This document shows, one piece after another, positions 7,118 through 13,573 of a stretch of DNA of 13,573 nucleotides. The stretch comes from Sphingobacteriales bacterium (lineage in GTDB: Bacteria > Bacteroidota > Bacteroidia > Sphingobacteriales > Sphingobacteriaceae). Location of the stretch: the NCBI GenBank assembly GCA_947478655.1, contig CANJWU010000007.1, positions 1 to 13,573 on the forward strand. The letters are read 5' to 3'. Both the position numbers and the translations under genes were made by a program. Position 1 is the stretch's first letter. The number at the start of each line of letters is the position of its first letter. Below the pieces are notes generated by a model. The model was not told the origin of the DNA. It did not search any database and was given only the letters and a program-made list of their open reading frames with translations.

Positions 7118-7774
7118 TTATAATTGCATTTCGGGAATATCGCCTTCAATGATTAATTTACCTGCTGTAGCCGCTTGAATTTTGGCAACAGAAACGCCTG
7201 GAGCACGCTCTAGTAGCTGAAATCCGCCATTTTCGAGTACCGATAAAACGGCTAATTCTGTGACAATTTTTTTAACACAATGTACGCCGGTTAAGGGCAA
7301 TGTACAATTGGGTAACAGCTTAGATTCACCTGCTTTATTTACATGTTGCATAGCCACAATAATATTTTGTGCAGATGCTACTAAATCCATTGCACCTCCC
7401 ATGCCTTTTACCATTTTACCTGGAATTTTCCAGTTTGCGATATCACCATTTTCGGAAACTTCCATGGCACCTAAAATAGTTAAATCTACTTTTTGTGCAC
7501 GAATCATTCCAAAACTCATGGCCGAATCAAAAATTGAAGAACCAGCAAGTGTAGTAATAGTCTGCTTTCCAGCGTTTATTAAATCGGCATCTTCTTCGCC
7601 TTCGAAAGGAAATGGACCCATGCCTAGTAAACCATTTTCAGATTGCAAAACCACATTAATTCCTTCCGGAATATAATTTGCAACGAGAGTCGGAATACCA
7701 ATTCCAAGATTCACATACATGCCATCTTTTACTTCTTTCGCAATCCTTTTTGCGATTCCATTTTTATCTAACAT
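7118..7774 (-). CDS. scoB: 3-oxoacid CoA-transferase, subunit B
   Basis: This 218-residue protein is the beta subunit of a class I CoA-transferase. QSENGLLGMGPFP (44-56) holds the catalytic glutamate E46 in the SENG motif, which forms the glutamyl-CoA intermediate. The C-terminal ERAPGVSVAKIQAATAGKL segment is typical of succinyl-CoA:3-ketoacid and acetate:acetoacetate transferases. With subunit A it would move CoA from succinyl-CoA to acetoacetate, feeding ketone bodies into acetyl-CoA; an acetate-type donor cannot be excluded from sequence alone. It starts 9 bases after the subunit A stop codon, the usual two-gene arrangement of the bacterial enzyme. Confidence 0.93.
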   Translation of the reverse strand: MLDKNGIAKRIAKEVKDGMYVNLGIGIPTLVANYIPEGINVVLQSENGLLGMGPFPFEGEEDADLINAGKQTITTLAGSSIFDSAMSFGMIRAQKVDLTILGAMEVSENGDIANWKIPGKMVKGMGGAMDLVASAQNIIVAMQHVNKAGESKLLPNCTLPLTGVHCVKKIVTELAVLSVLENGGFQLLERAPGVSVAKIQAATAGKLIIEGDIPEMQL

Positions 7775-7783
7775 AGCTGTGGT

Positions 7784-8482
7784 TTATTTAGTTCTTACCG
7801 TTCTTTGTTCAATTCTTTTTTCGTAGTTGTTGCCCTGAAAGATGCGATGTACATAGATTCCAGGGGTATGTATTTGATCTGGATCTAATTCGCCTGCAGG
7901 TACTAAAATTTCTACTTCTGCAATGGTAATTTTTCCGGCCATGGCCATTACTGGATTAAAATTTCGAGCAGTAGATTTATAAATTAAATTTCCAGCCGTA
8001 TCGCCTTTCCATGCTTTCACGATTGCAAAATCTGCATCAAATGCATATTCCATTAAATATTCTTTGCCCTTAAAAACCCTGGTTTCTTTTCCAATGGCTA
8101 CTTCGGTGCCAACGCCTGCAGGAGTATATATTACAGGCATTCCATAGCCTGCAGCCATACACCTAGTGGCTAAAGTACCTTGTGGAATTAATTCCACTTC
8201 TAATTCTCCAGAAAGTAATTGTCTTTCAAATTCTGCATTTTCTCCTACATAAGAAGAAATCATTTTTTTTACTTGACGCTGTTGTAACAGCAAACCAATA
8301 CCAAAATCATCTACACCGGCATTGTTTGAAATACAAGTTAAATCTGTTACTTTTTTTCTTAACAATGCTTGTATGCAATTTTCGGGAATGCCACAAAGAC
8401 CAAAACCTCCAAGCATAATAGTTTGGCCATTTTGAATGTCTTTGATGGCGGTATCTGCATCTTTAACAACTTTATTTATCAT
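7784..8482 (-). CDS. scoA: 3-oxoacid CoA-transferase, subunit A
   Basis: This 232-residue alpha subunit carries the CoA-transferase signature TIMLGGFGLCGIPENCI at 20-36, followed by ISNNAGVDDFGIGLLL and the GTLATRCMAAGYGMPVIYTP region that shapes the CoA and acid pocket. The sequence begins at an ATG at 8480-8482 with KVVKDADTAIKDIQNGQTI, the normal N-terminus. It works as a complex with scoB just downstream in acetoacetate activation. mutS2 ends 51 bases upstream. A near-consensus promoter box in that gap (8507-8514) could let the pair be expressed separately from mutS2. Confidence 0.93.
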   Translation of the reverse strand: MINKVVKDADTAIKDIQNGQTIMLGGFGLCGIPENCIQALLRKKVTDLTCISNNAGVDDFGIGLLLQQRQVKKMISSYVGENAEFERQLLSGELEVELIPQGTLATRCMAAGYGMPVIYTPAGVGTEVAIGKETRVFKGKEYLMEYAFDADFAIVKAWKGDTAGNLIYKSTARNFNPVMAMAGKITIAEVEILVPAGELDPDQIHTPGIYVHRIFQGNNYEKRIEQRTVRTK

Positions 8483-8506
8483 GGATATAATTTTCGATTT
8501 AATTGA

Positions 8507-8514
8507 TAAAGCTA
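8507..8514 (-). promoter_or_regulatory. Possible weak -7 box (TAGCTTTA) upstream of scoA
   Basis: On the minus strand this reads TAGCTTTA, matching TAnnTTTG at five of the six fixed positions. It lies 24 bases before the scoA start in the short gap after mutS2. The nearest TTG is 25 bases upstream, just outside the usual range. Read-through from mutS2 is an equally good explanation. Confidence 0.25.
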
Positions 8515-8533
8515 ATTTAACGATATATTGGCT

Positions 8534-10909
8534 TTAACGCAAGTTTACAATAGTAATTCCATCGCCACCAAATTCAACATGTTCGCTGGCAACGGACGAA
8601 ACCACCTCATATTTTTTCAGGTATTCTCTAATTAACTTTCTGAGTATGCCATCCCCTTTTCCATGAAGTATTCTAATTTCTGAATAATTTAACATGATGG
8701 CTTTATCTAAGAATTTTTCAACTTCCCAAAGTGCTTCTTCGCCCCTTGCGCCCCTAATATCAATTTGTGGCTGAAATTGATTAGCCGAGCTAGCCATTAC
8801 ATTTGAAAAGGCAGATTGATTGACCGTTTTTTTAGTACGATTAGTTGTTAGTTGCAATTTGCTCAGCAAAATCCAGGTATGTAGATCGCCAATGGCCAAT
8901 TCCGCTTTGTTTTTTTGAATAGAAAGCACCTCGGCAAGCATTTGGTCTTCGCCATAAACTACCCAATCTCCTACTTTTATTTTTTGATTTGATTCGCTTG
9001 ATTTTGCAGTAACAACAATGGGTTCGGCCTTTTTAATAATTTCTGAAGATGCCGTATCAAATTGCTTTCTTATTTTTTTGGTTGCTTCTTTATCTGCCTT
9101 TACCGATTTTATATCGGCAATGGTATTTTCCACTAATTTATTAGCAGACTTTAAAAGTTGATCTACTTCGAGCTTTGCTTCTTTTAAAATTTTCTTTTTA
9201 TTGGTATCGAAGAAGTCTTTCGTTTGCTGATTTTCGATTACTAATTGATTTAATTTTCGAGTTTGAATGGCCAATTCATTTTGTTTGATGGCCATTTCTT
9301 TTTTCTCTCTTTCTAAATCGGCTAATAAGGTATCTACCTTTTTTTGCTGGTGTCCAATTTTTTGTTTAGCACTATTTAGTAAAGCAGGCGGTAATCCAAT
9401 CTTTTGGGCTATTTCAAAGGCATAAGAACTTCCAGGCAAACCCATTTCTAACTGATAAAATGGCTTCATCTCTACTTGATCGAATAACATAGAGGCATTT
9501 TGAATGCCATCGGTACTGTTCGCAAAATTTTTCAAGTTCGAATAATGTGTAGTAATTACCCCTCTCACTTTTTTACGATTCAAAACCTCGAGCACCGCTT
9601 CTGCAATTGGGCCACCAAATTTAGGATCGGTACCAGTTCCAAATTCATCTATCAAAATCAATGTTTTCGCATTGGCTTGTTGCACAAAATAATTCATATG
9701 AAATAAATGCGCACTATATGTACTCAAATCATTTTCTAAAGATTGATCATCCCCAATATCTACAAAAATATTTTTCATTAATCCAATTTCGGAATGCGCG
9801 GCAACCGGAATGAGTAAACCAAATTGCATCATGAGTTGAATTAATCCGATGGTTTTTAAGGCAACCGATTTACCACCTGCATTGGGGCCCGAAATCAATA
9901 AAACATGATTTTCTTCTGTTATTTGGGCAGTTAATGGTATTACTTTTTTGCCTTGCTCTTTAAAGGATAAATACAAAAGTGGATGTCTGCCATCCACCAT
10001 TCGAATGCTTGCTTCTGGCTTTAACACCGGCATAATGGCATCCATTCTTATCGCTAATTTGGCTTTAGCCCTAATAAAATCAATCAGACTGAGTAATTGA
10101 TGATAGGTTAATAAGGTGGGCATAGCAGGCCTTAATTCATCCGTTAAGGCAATCAATATTTTAATAATTTCACGACGCTTTGCATAAACTAAATCGCGTA
10201 ATTTATTATTCATTTCAAACACTTCGACAGGTTCGATAAATACCGTTTGACCCGTTGAAGATTCATCTAAAATAACCCCTTTTAATTTGCGTTTATATTC
10301 GGTTAATAATGGAATGGCCAGTCGACCATCTCTAATGGTTAATTTTGATTCGGCAGTATAGCCATCTTTTTGTAATTCTTTAAATATACTATTGATTCTT
10401 TTACTGGCCTCCGATTCTATCGTCAACATTTCTTGACTAATATTGGCCAATTCCTTGCTAGCATTGGGTCTCACTTGCCCTTTACTATCAATAATTTGTT
10501 CAATAGATTTTACGATAGATTTATCTATGTTAATATTGACTACTAATTTTTCGAGTTCGGGATAAATTCCTGCTCTTATTTTAAAAAAATCGATACAAGT
10601 AAATACCGTATGTAAAGACAATAATATTTGATGAAATTTATCTTCTTGTAAATAGCTGCCTTCTACTTTTACACTGGCCAACATCGACTTTAAATCGAGG
10701 AAATGATCGGCCGGAAAATAATCTCCAGAATGAAGTAATTGCTTAAATTCACTAGCTTGTAGCAATAGTTTATGTAACAAATCGTAATTGCTAATAAATT
10801 GCATTTTATCGACCATCTCCGATGCCATGCTACTCAAGCACTCCTGCTTTAATTTGGTTTTGATTTCTTCAAAACCTAATTTACTTAACAAGGATTCGGG
10901 ATAAAGCAT
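8534..10909 (-). CDS. mutS2: MutS2 family ATPase with Smr nuclease domain
   Basis: This 791-residue protein has the full MutS2 layout: an N-terminal core and clamp region (1-320), then the MutS ATPase with Walker A GPNAGGKS (341-348), signature STYSAHL (396-402), Walker B LILIDEFGTGTDP (417-429) and TTH switch (453-455). A Lys/Glu-rich coiled coil follows (about 515-635), then a small beta domain (642-690), and finally an Smr domain (about 715-791) with IDIRG (716-720) and HGKGDG (749-754). It lacks the mismatch-recognition domain I of MutS. The family acts on branched DNA to limit recombination and, in some bacteria, on collided ribosomes; sequence does not separate these roles here. The ATG is one base after the stop of the DUF4296 gene (TAACATG), so the two are probably co-translated. 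Confidence 0.95.
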   Translation of the reverse strand: MLYPESLLSKLGFEEIKTKLKQECLSSMASEMVDKMQFISNYDLLHKLLLQASEFKQLLHSGDYFPADHFLDLKSMLASVKVEGSYLQEDKFHQILLSLHTVFTCIDFFKIRAGIYPELEKLVVNINIDKSIVKSIEQIIDSKGQVRPNASKELANISQEMLTIESEASKRINSIFKELQKDGYTAESKLTIRDGRLAIPLLTEYKRKLKGVILDESSTGQTVFIEPVEVFEMNNKLRDLVYAKRREIIKILIALTDELRPAMPTLLTYHQLLSLIDFIRAKAKLAIRMDAIMPVLKPEASIRMVDGRHPLLYLSFKEQGKKVIPLTAQITEENHVLLISGPNAGGKSVALKTIGLIQLMMQFGLLIPVAAHSEIGLMKNIFVDIGDDQSLENDLSTYSAHLFHMNYFVQQANAKTLILIDEFGTGTDPKFGGPIAEAVLEVLNRKKVRGVITTHYSNLKNFANSTDGIQNASMLFDQVEMKPFYQLEMGLPGSSYAFEIAQKIGLPPALLNSAKQKIGHQQKKVDTLLADLEREKKEMAIKQNELAIQTRKLNQLVIENQQTKDFFDTNKKKILKEAKLEVDQLLKSANKLVENTIADIKSVKADKEATKKIRKQFDTASSEIIKKAEPIVVTAKSSESNQKIKVGDWVVYGEDQMLAEVLSIQKNKAELAIGDLHTWILLSKLQLTTNRTKKTVNQSAFSNVMASSANQFQPQIDIRGARGEEALWEVEKFLDKAIMLNYSEIRILHGKGDGILRKLIREYLKKYEVVSSVASEHVEFGGDGITIVNLR

Positions 10910-10910
10910 G

Positions 10911-11267
10911 TTATGGACGATGTTGAATTTCAGCTTCTTTTTTGCTCATTTCTTCCGTAATCTTAGCATAAATTTCGGCCATTATTTCGGGATGCGCTGT
11001 ATAAAATTGCATGCTTTGCTTAAAGGTAGTATCTGAAATATGATACTTTTTTTCGATAAACTGATAATAGGAAACGACCGTTTCGTTAATGGGCGTGTTG
11101 GTGATGGTTCTAGCACCTGCTTCGGCCAAATGAATGTCCATTAATACAAAAGCCATGGTGTCTTTTGCAACAATGCCTTTTGGTATTTGATTATTATTTC
11201 CCTTACAGGCTAAAATAAAAAGGCTAAAGAGTAATAAAAATGCAAATGCTTGCTGATGTATTCTCAC
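10911..11267 (-). CDS. DUF4296 lipoprotein
   Basis: I place the start at the GTG at 11265-11267, giving 118 residues. This leaves a proper lipoprotein signal: MRIHQQ, a hydrophobic core, and the lipobox FILAC with the lipidated cysteine at residue 21. A longer reading from a TTG at 11312 would bury the signal and the promoter. The mature part contains GIVAKDTMAFVLMDIHLAEA and later FKQSMQFYTAHPEIMAEIYAKITEEM, the hallmark of DUF4296, a family of small Bacteroidota lipoproteins with no established role. It is likely an envelope lipoprotein of unknown function. The gene lies one base upstream of mutS2 and is divergent from the YggS gene, with a promoter box at 11286-11293. Confidence 0.85.
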   Translation of the reverse strand: MRIHQQAFAFLLLFSLFILACKGNNNQIPKGIVAKDTMAFVLMDIHLAEAGARTITNTPINETVVSYYQFIEKKYHISDTTFKQSMQFYTAHPEIMAEIYAKITEEMSKKEAEIQHRP

Positions 11268-11282
11268 AATTATATAGATTTG
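11250..11282 (+). promoter_or_regulatory. Promoter for the yggS operon (TTG -33, TAGATTTG -7)
   Basis: TTG at 11250-11252 is followed after 22 bases by TAGATTTG at 11275-11282, which fits the Bacteroidota promoter TTG-N17-23-TAnnTTTG. The start codon at 11300 is 17 bases past the box. The -33 element lies inside the 5' end of the divergent DUF4296 gene. Confidence 0.6.
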
Positions 11283-11285
11283 TAT

Positions 11286-11312
11286 CAAAGGTAAATATAA
11301 TGAGTATTTCAA
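11286..11312 (-). promoter_or_regulatory. Promoter for the DUF4296-mutS2 operon (TACCTTTG -7)
   Basis: On the minus strand TACCTTTG occupies 11286-11293, a perfect TAnnTTTG match, and a TTG lies at 11310-11312 with a 16-base spacer, one base short of the usual range. The GTG start at 11267 is 18 bases past the -7 box. The -7 boxes of the two divergent promoters are only three bases apart. Confidence 0.5.
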
Positions 11313-11995
11313 CGAAAATAAATGAATTTAAATTAAGCCTTGAGCCAAAAGGTGTAAAATTAATAGCGGTGTCTAAAACTAAGCCCCTTGAATCGATACA
11401 AGAGGCTTACGACGCAGGGCAAAGGGTTTTTGGCGAAAACCATGTACAAGAATTAGTCGAGAAGGCAGAAGCCTTACCCAAAGACATAGAATGGCATTTA
11501 ATTGGTCACTTACAAAGCAATAAAGTAAAATACATTGCGCCTTTTGTTTCCTTAATTCATTCGGTAGATAGTTTAAAATTAGCACAAGAAATTAACAAGC
11601 AAGGTTTAAAAAACAATAGAGTGATTGATTGTTTATTACAGGTATATATAGCAGACGAAGAAACCAAATTTGGTTTAGGTTATGATGAATTAATTGAATT
11701 GTTAAGATCTGAAGAATTTGCAAATTTAACCCATTGTCGAATTGTTGGATTAATGGGCATTGCAACCAATACCGACAGTCAAAGACAAATCAACGAGGAG
11801 TTTAGAGAATTAACGGTGCTATTCAATGGCATTAAACAAAGCTATTTCAGACAGGCTGAGTACTTCAAAGAAATTTCGATGGGCATGTCTTCCGATTACG
11901 AATTAGCTATCGAAAATGGCAGTACCATGATTAGAATAGGCAGTACTATTTTTGGAAAAAGAAAAGCAAATCTCCCAGATTTCAAATTGAATTAA
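11300..11995 (+). CDS. yggS: YggS/PROSC family pyridoxal phosphate homeostasis protein
   Basis: From the ATG at 11300 this is a 231-residue YggS-family protein, a single-domain alanine-racemase-like barrel that binds pyridoxal 5'-phosphate and buffers vitamin B6 and amino-acid pools without known enzyme activity. Visible motifs are LIAVSKTKP with the PLP-binding lysine K26, FGENHVQEL (44-52), WHLIGHLQSNK (65-75), and SMGMSSDYELAIENGSTMIR (193-212) followed by IGSTIFGKR, which form the phosphate-binding end. An earlier in-frame start at 11240 would add about 20 residues that cross the promoter and match nothing in the family, so I reject it. It is divergent from the DUF4296 lipoprotein, and the HMG-CoA lyase-like gene begins one base after its stop, indicating an operon. 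Confidence 0.93.
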   Translation: MSISTKINEFKLSLEPKGVKLIAVSKTKPLESIQEAYDAGQRVFGENHVQELVEKAEALPKDIEWHLIGHLQSNKVKYIAPFVSLIHSVDSLKLAQEINKQGLKNNRVIDCLLQVYIADEETKFGLGYDELIELLRSEEFANLTHCRIVGLMGIATNTDSQRQINEEFRELTVLFNGIKQSYFRQAEYFKEISMGMSSDYELAIENGSTMIRIGSTIFGKRKANLPDFKLN

Positions 11996-11996
11996 C

Positions 11997-12851
11997 ATGA
12001 AAATTATTGAATGTCCAAGAGATGCGATTCAGGGAATAGAAACTTTTATTCCTACGGAAAAGAAAATTAAATACCTGAACAGTATCTTAAACTTAGGATT
12101 TGACACCATAGATTTTGGAAGTTTTGTTTCTGCTAAAGCCATTCCACAATTAAGAGATACAGCCGAAGTGCTTGCAGGCCTTCATTTAAACGAAGGCAGC
12201 TCCAAATTATTAGCCATTATTGCCAATTTAAGAGGCGCAACAGATGCTTGTCATTTCGAGCAAATCAGCTACCTAGGATTTCCATTTTCTATTTCCGAAA
12301 CATTTCAACAAAGAAATACCCATACCAGTATCGCCGAATCTTTAGTTAATTTAACTGCTATTCAAAATTTAGCAAGCAAAAATAACAAAGCATTAGTGGT
12401 GTATTTATCGATGGGTTTTGGTAATCCTTATGGCGATGAATGGAATGTAAATGTGGTTGCAAAATGGACAAAAGTACTAGCCGATATGGGCATACAGACC
12501 ATTGCATTCTCCGATACCATTGGCGTTTCGAATGCCGAAAACATCACTTATTTATTTAAAGAAATTACACCGCTATTTCCAAATGTGAGTTTTGGTGCCC
12601 ATTTGCATGCCAATCCTACCGATGCCATTAATAAGCTAGCAGCCGCTTACCAAGCAGGTTGCAGAAGATTTGATGTGGCCATTAATGGTTATGGTGGCTG
12701 CCCAATGGCAAGCGATGAGCTCACCGGAAATATAGCAACCGAGGTTTTGCTTAATTATTTAAATGAGCAACAAATTGCACATCAAGTAAATTCAGAAGCC
12801 ATCCCCAATATGATAGCCGATTTCCAGGCAATGCTTTTAGGCAATCATTAG
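11997..12851 (+). CDS. Hydroxymethylglutaryl-CoA lyase-like enzyme
   Basis: This 284-residue TIM-barrel protein belongs to the HMG-CoA lyase branch of the HMGL-like/DRE-TIM family. The N-terminus CPRDAIQGI provides R8, D9 and Q12, matching the catalytic Arg and metal-binding Asp of the PRDGLQ motif, and GSFVSAKAIPQLRD matches the SFVSPKxVPQ motif. HLHAN (202-206) gives the two metal-binding histidines, and GYGGCPMASDELTGNIATE (231-249) gives the active-site cysteine C235 and the metal-binding asparagine N245. The known reaction splits HMG-CoA into acetyl-CoA and acetoacetate at the end of leucine breakdown. Small differences from the mitochondrial and pseudomonad type (GYGG for GLGG; no cysteine in the SMGFGNPYGDEW loop) leave a related acyl-CoA lyase possible. 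It is in an operon with yggS, and its stop overlaps the convergent exonuclease gene. Confidence 0.85.
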   Translation: MKIIECPRDAIQGIETFIPTEKKIKYLNSILNLGFDTIDFGSFVSAKAIPQLRDTAEVLAGLHLNEGSSKLLAIIANLRGATDACHFEQISYLGFPFSISETFQQRNTHTSIAESLVNLTAIQNLASKNNKALVVYLSMGFGNPYGDEWNVNVVAKWTKVLADMGIQTIAFSDTIGVSNAENITYLFKEITPLFPNVSFGAHLHANPTDAINKLAAAYQAGCRRFDVAINGYGGCPMASDELTGNIATEVLLNYLNEQQIAHQVNSEAIPNMIADFQAMLLGNH

Positions 12852-13573
12852 ATTTTTTTATTGAATAATTTAAAACGCAATTCGGTTAATTTCTTTTTGG
12901 TATACAAAGGAAACATACCATTTTGCATCCAATCATAATAACTTGGTTCTGTTCTAAAAACTTCTTCTACCGTTTTACCTTTGTGTTTTCCAAAATTAAA
13001 AACTTCTTCTCCTTTTGCATTGTAAACTATGGTGCCTGCAAAATCTACATTTTTTTGCATTTGCGTGAATACATGTAAGGCCTCGATATCATTTTTAACG
13101 GGAACTGATATTTCGCCTTTTTTATCAGTCATTTCGGTGTTTTCGTACCTTTCAATCTGACTCAACAAGACTTCGTAAGTAGCTCTTATATCTGCTTCGG
13201 CCGAATGCGCATTGGTTAAATCTTTATCACAATAAAAACGGTAAGCTGCTTTTAAAGTTCTTTGTTCCATTTGGTGGAAAATATTTTGCACATCTACCAT
13301 TTTTCTTTTGCTGATATCAAAATCTACCTCTACTCTTAAAAACTCTTCCATCAACAATGGGATGTCAAATTTATTAGAATTATATCCACCTAAATCACAG
13401 TTTTCTAAAAACTGAGCCAAACCTTTTGCAATTTGTTTAAAAGTGGGTTCGTCTTTTATATCTTCATCGTAAATTCCATGAATCAAAGAAGACTCAATAG
13501 GTATAGGCATTTCGGGGTTAATTCTTTTGGTTTTAATTTCTTCTGTACCATCAGGATTTATTTTTAAAACAGA
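12848..13573 (-). CDS. DEDDh 3'-5' exonuclease (DNA polymerase III epsilon-like), C-terminal part
   Basis: The reading frame stays open to the right edge, so the first ATG inside it (13510) is not the true start; I read about 21 more residues (SVLKINPDGTEEIKTKRINPE) beyond it. The first exonuclease motif (DxE) must lie outside the window. Visible are the HGI loop, motif II in GGYNSNKFDIPLLMEEF (Asp70 counting from the edge), and motif III HSAEADIRATYEVL with His123 and Asp128, which makes it DEDDh type. A C-terminal extension holds FNFGKHKGKTVEEVF and SYYDWMQNGMFPLYTKK, a DUF3820-like small domain seen on Bacteroidota exonucleases of this kind. It probably trims DNA or RNA 3' ends in repair; whether it proofreads for the replicase cannot be told. 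It is convergent with the HMG-CoA lyase gene, overlapping by four bases. Confidence 0.88.
   Translation of the reverse strand, partial: SVLKINPDGTEEIKTKRINPEMPIPIESSLIHGIYDEDIKDEPTFKQIAKGLAQFLENCDLGGYNSNKFDIPLLMEEFLRVEVDFDISKRKMVDVQNIFHQMEQRTLKAAYRFYCDKDLTNAHSAEADIRATYEVLLSQIERYENTEMTDKKGEISVPVKNDIEALHVFTQMQKNVDFAGTIVYNAKGEEVFNFGKHKGKTVEEVFRTEPSYYDWMQNGMFPLYTKKKLTELRFKLFNKKI

Noticed and set aside
11240..11299. Longer start for the YggS protein
   Set aside because: The added residues cross the -7 box and run through the divergent gene's signal peptide; the family N-terminus fits the ATG at 11300.
11268..11312. Longer TTG start for the DUF4296 lipoprotein
   Set aside because: It would bury the lipoprotein signal behind 15 extra residues and include its own promoter box; the GTG at 11267 gives a normal signal.
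1..13573. Mobile element, defence island, CRISPR or RNA genes
   Set aside because: No transposase, integrase, direct-repeat array, tRNA cloverleaf or rRNA segment was seen; base composition and gene types look uniform and chromosomal.

Overview
The window looks like ordinary, densely packed chromosome of a Bacteroidota bacterium, most probably Sphingobacteriales or a close relative; the order is a guess. The DNA is AT-rich, and Shine-Dalgarno motifs are not evident. Several genes are instead preceded by the Bacteroidota -7 box TAnnTTTG. The gene content fits too: a DUF4296 lipoprotein, the futalosine menaquinone enzyme MqnC, a secreted Fn3 protein, and a 3'-5' exonuclease with the C-terminal GKxKGK domain. 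I saw no transposase, integrase, CRISPR array, rRNA or tRNA, and no gene-free stretch over 100 bases.

Left block (1-3747, minus strand). A TlpA/thioredoxin-fold secreted protein with no active-site cysteines is followed, with no gap, by two M16 peptidase genes. One carries the zinc-binding HxxEH motif; the other lacks it but has the R/Y motif, the usual split of a two-subunit M16 protease. Next comes a secreted Fn3-domain protein, with its own promoter box, that runs off the left edge. A divergent intergenic region (3748-3828) separates this block from mqnC.

Centre-left block (3829-6098, plus strand). This holds mqnC (menaquinone synthesis), scpB (chromosome segregation, with an acidic tail) and a 65-residue protein with a basic N-terminal half and an acidic C-terminal half. 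It ends at a very long, perfect inverted-repeat terminator (6107-6158) that also serves the minus-strand genes converging on it.

Centre-right block (6155-11267, minus strand). In transcription order: a DUF4296 lipoprotein, mutS2, the two subunits of a 3-oxoacid CoA-transferase (scoA, scoB), and a membrane GT2 glycosyltransferase. It diverges from the next block through two interlocking promoter boxes at 11275-11293.

Right block (11300-13573). On the plus strand a YggS-family PLP-binding protein is followed one base later by an HMG-CoA lyase-like enzyme. The lyase gene overlaps tail-to-tail with a minus-strand DEDDh exonuclease that runs off the right edge. The HMG-CoA lyase (makes acetoacetate) and the CoA-transferase (activates acetoacetate) suggest a local leucine/ketone-body theme, although they are in different operons.

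I found no clear new multi-gene system. The best leads are the cysteine-less TlpA protein joined to the M16 pair, the charge-segregated small protein after scpB, the 24-bp-arm bidirectional terminator and the interlocked divergent promoters.
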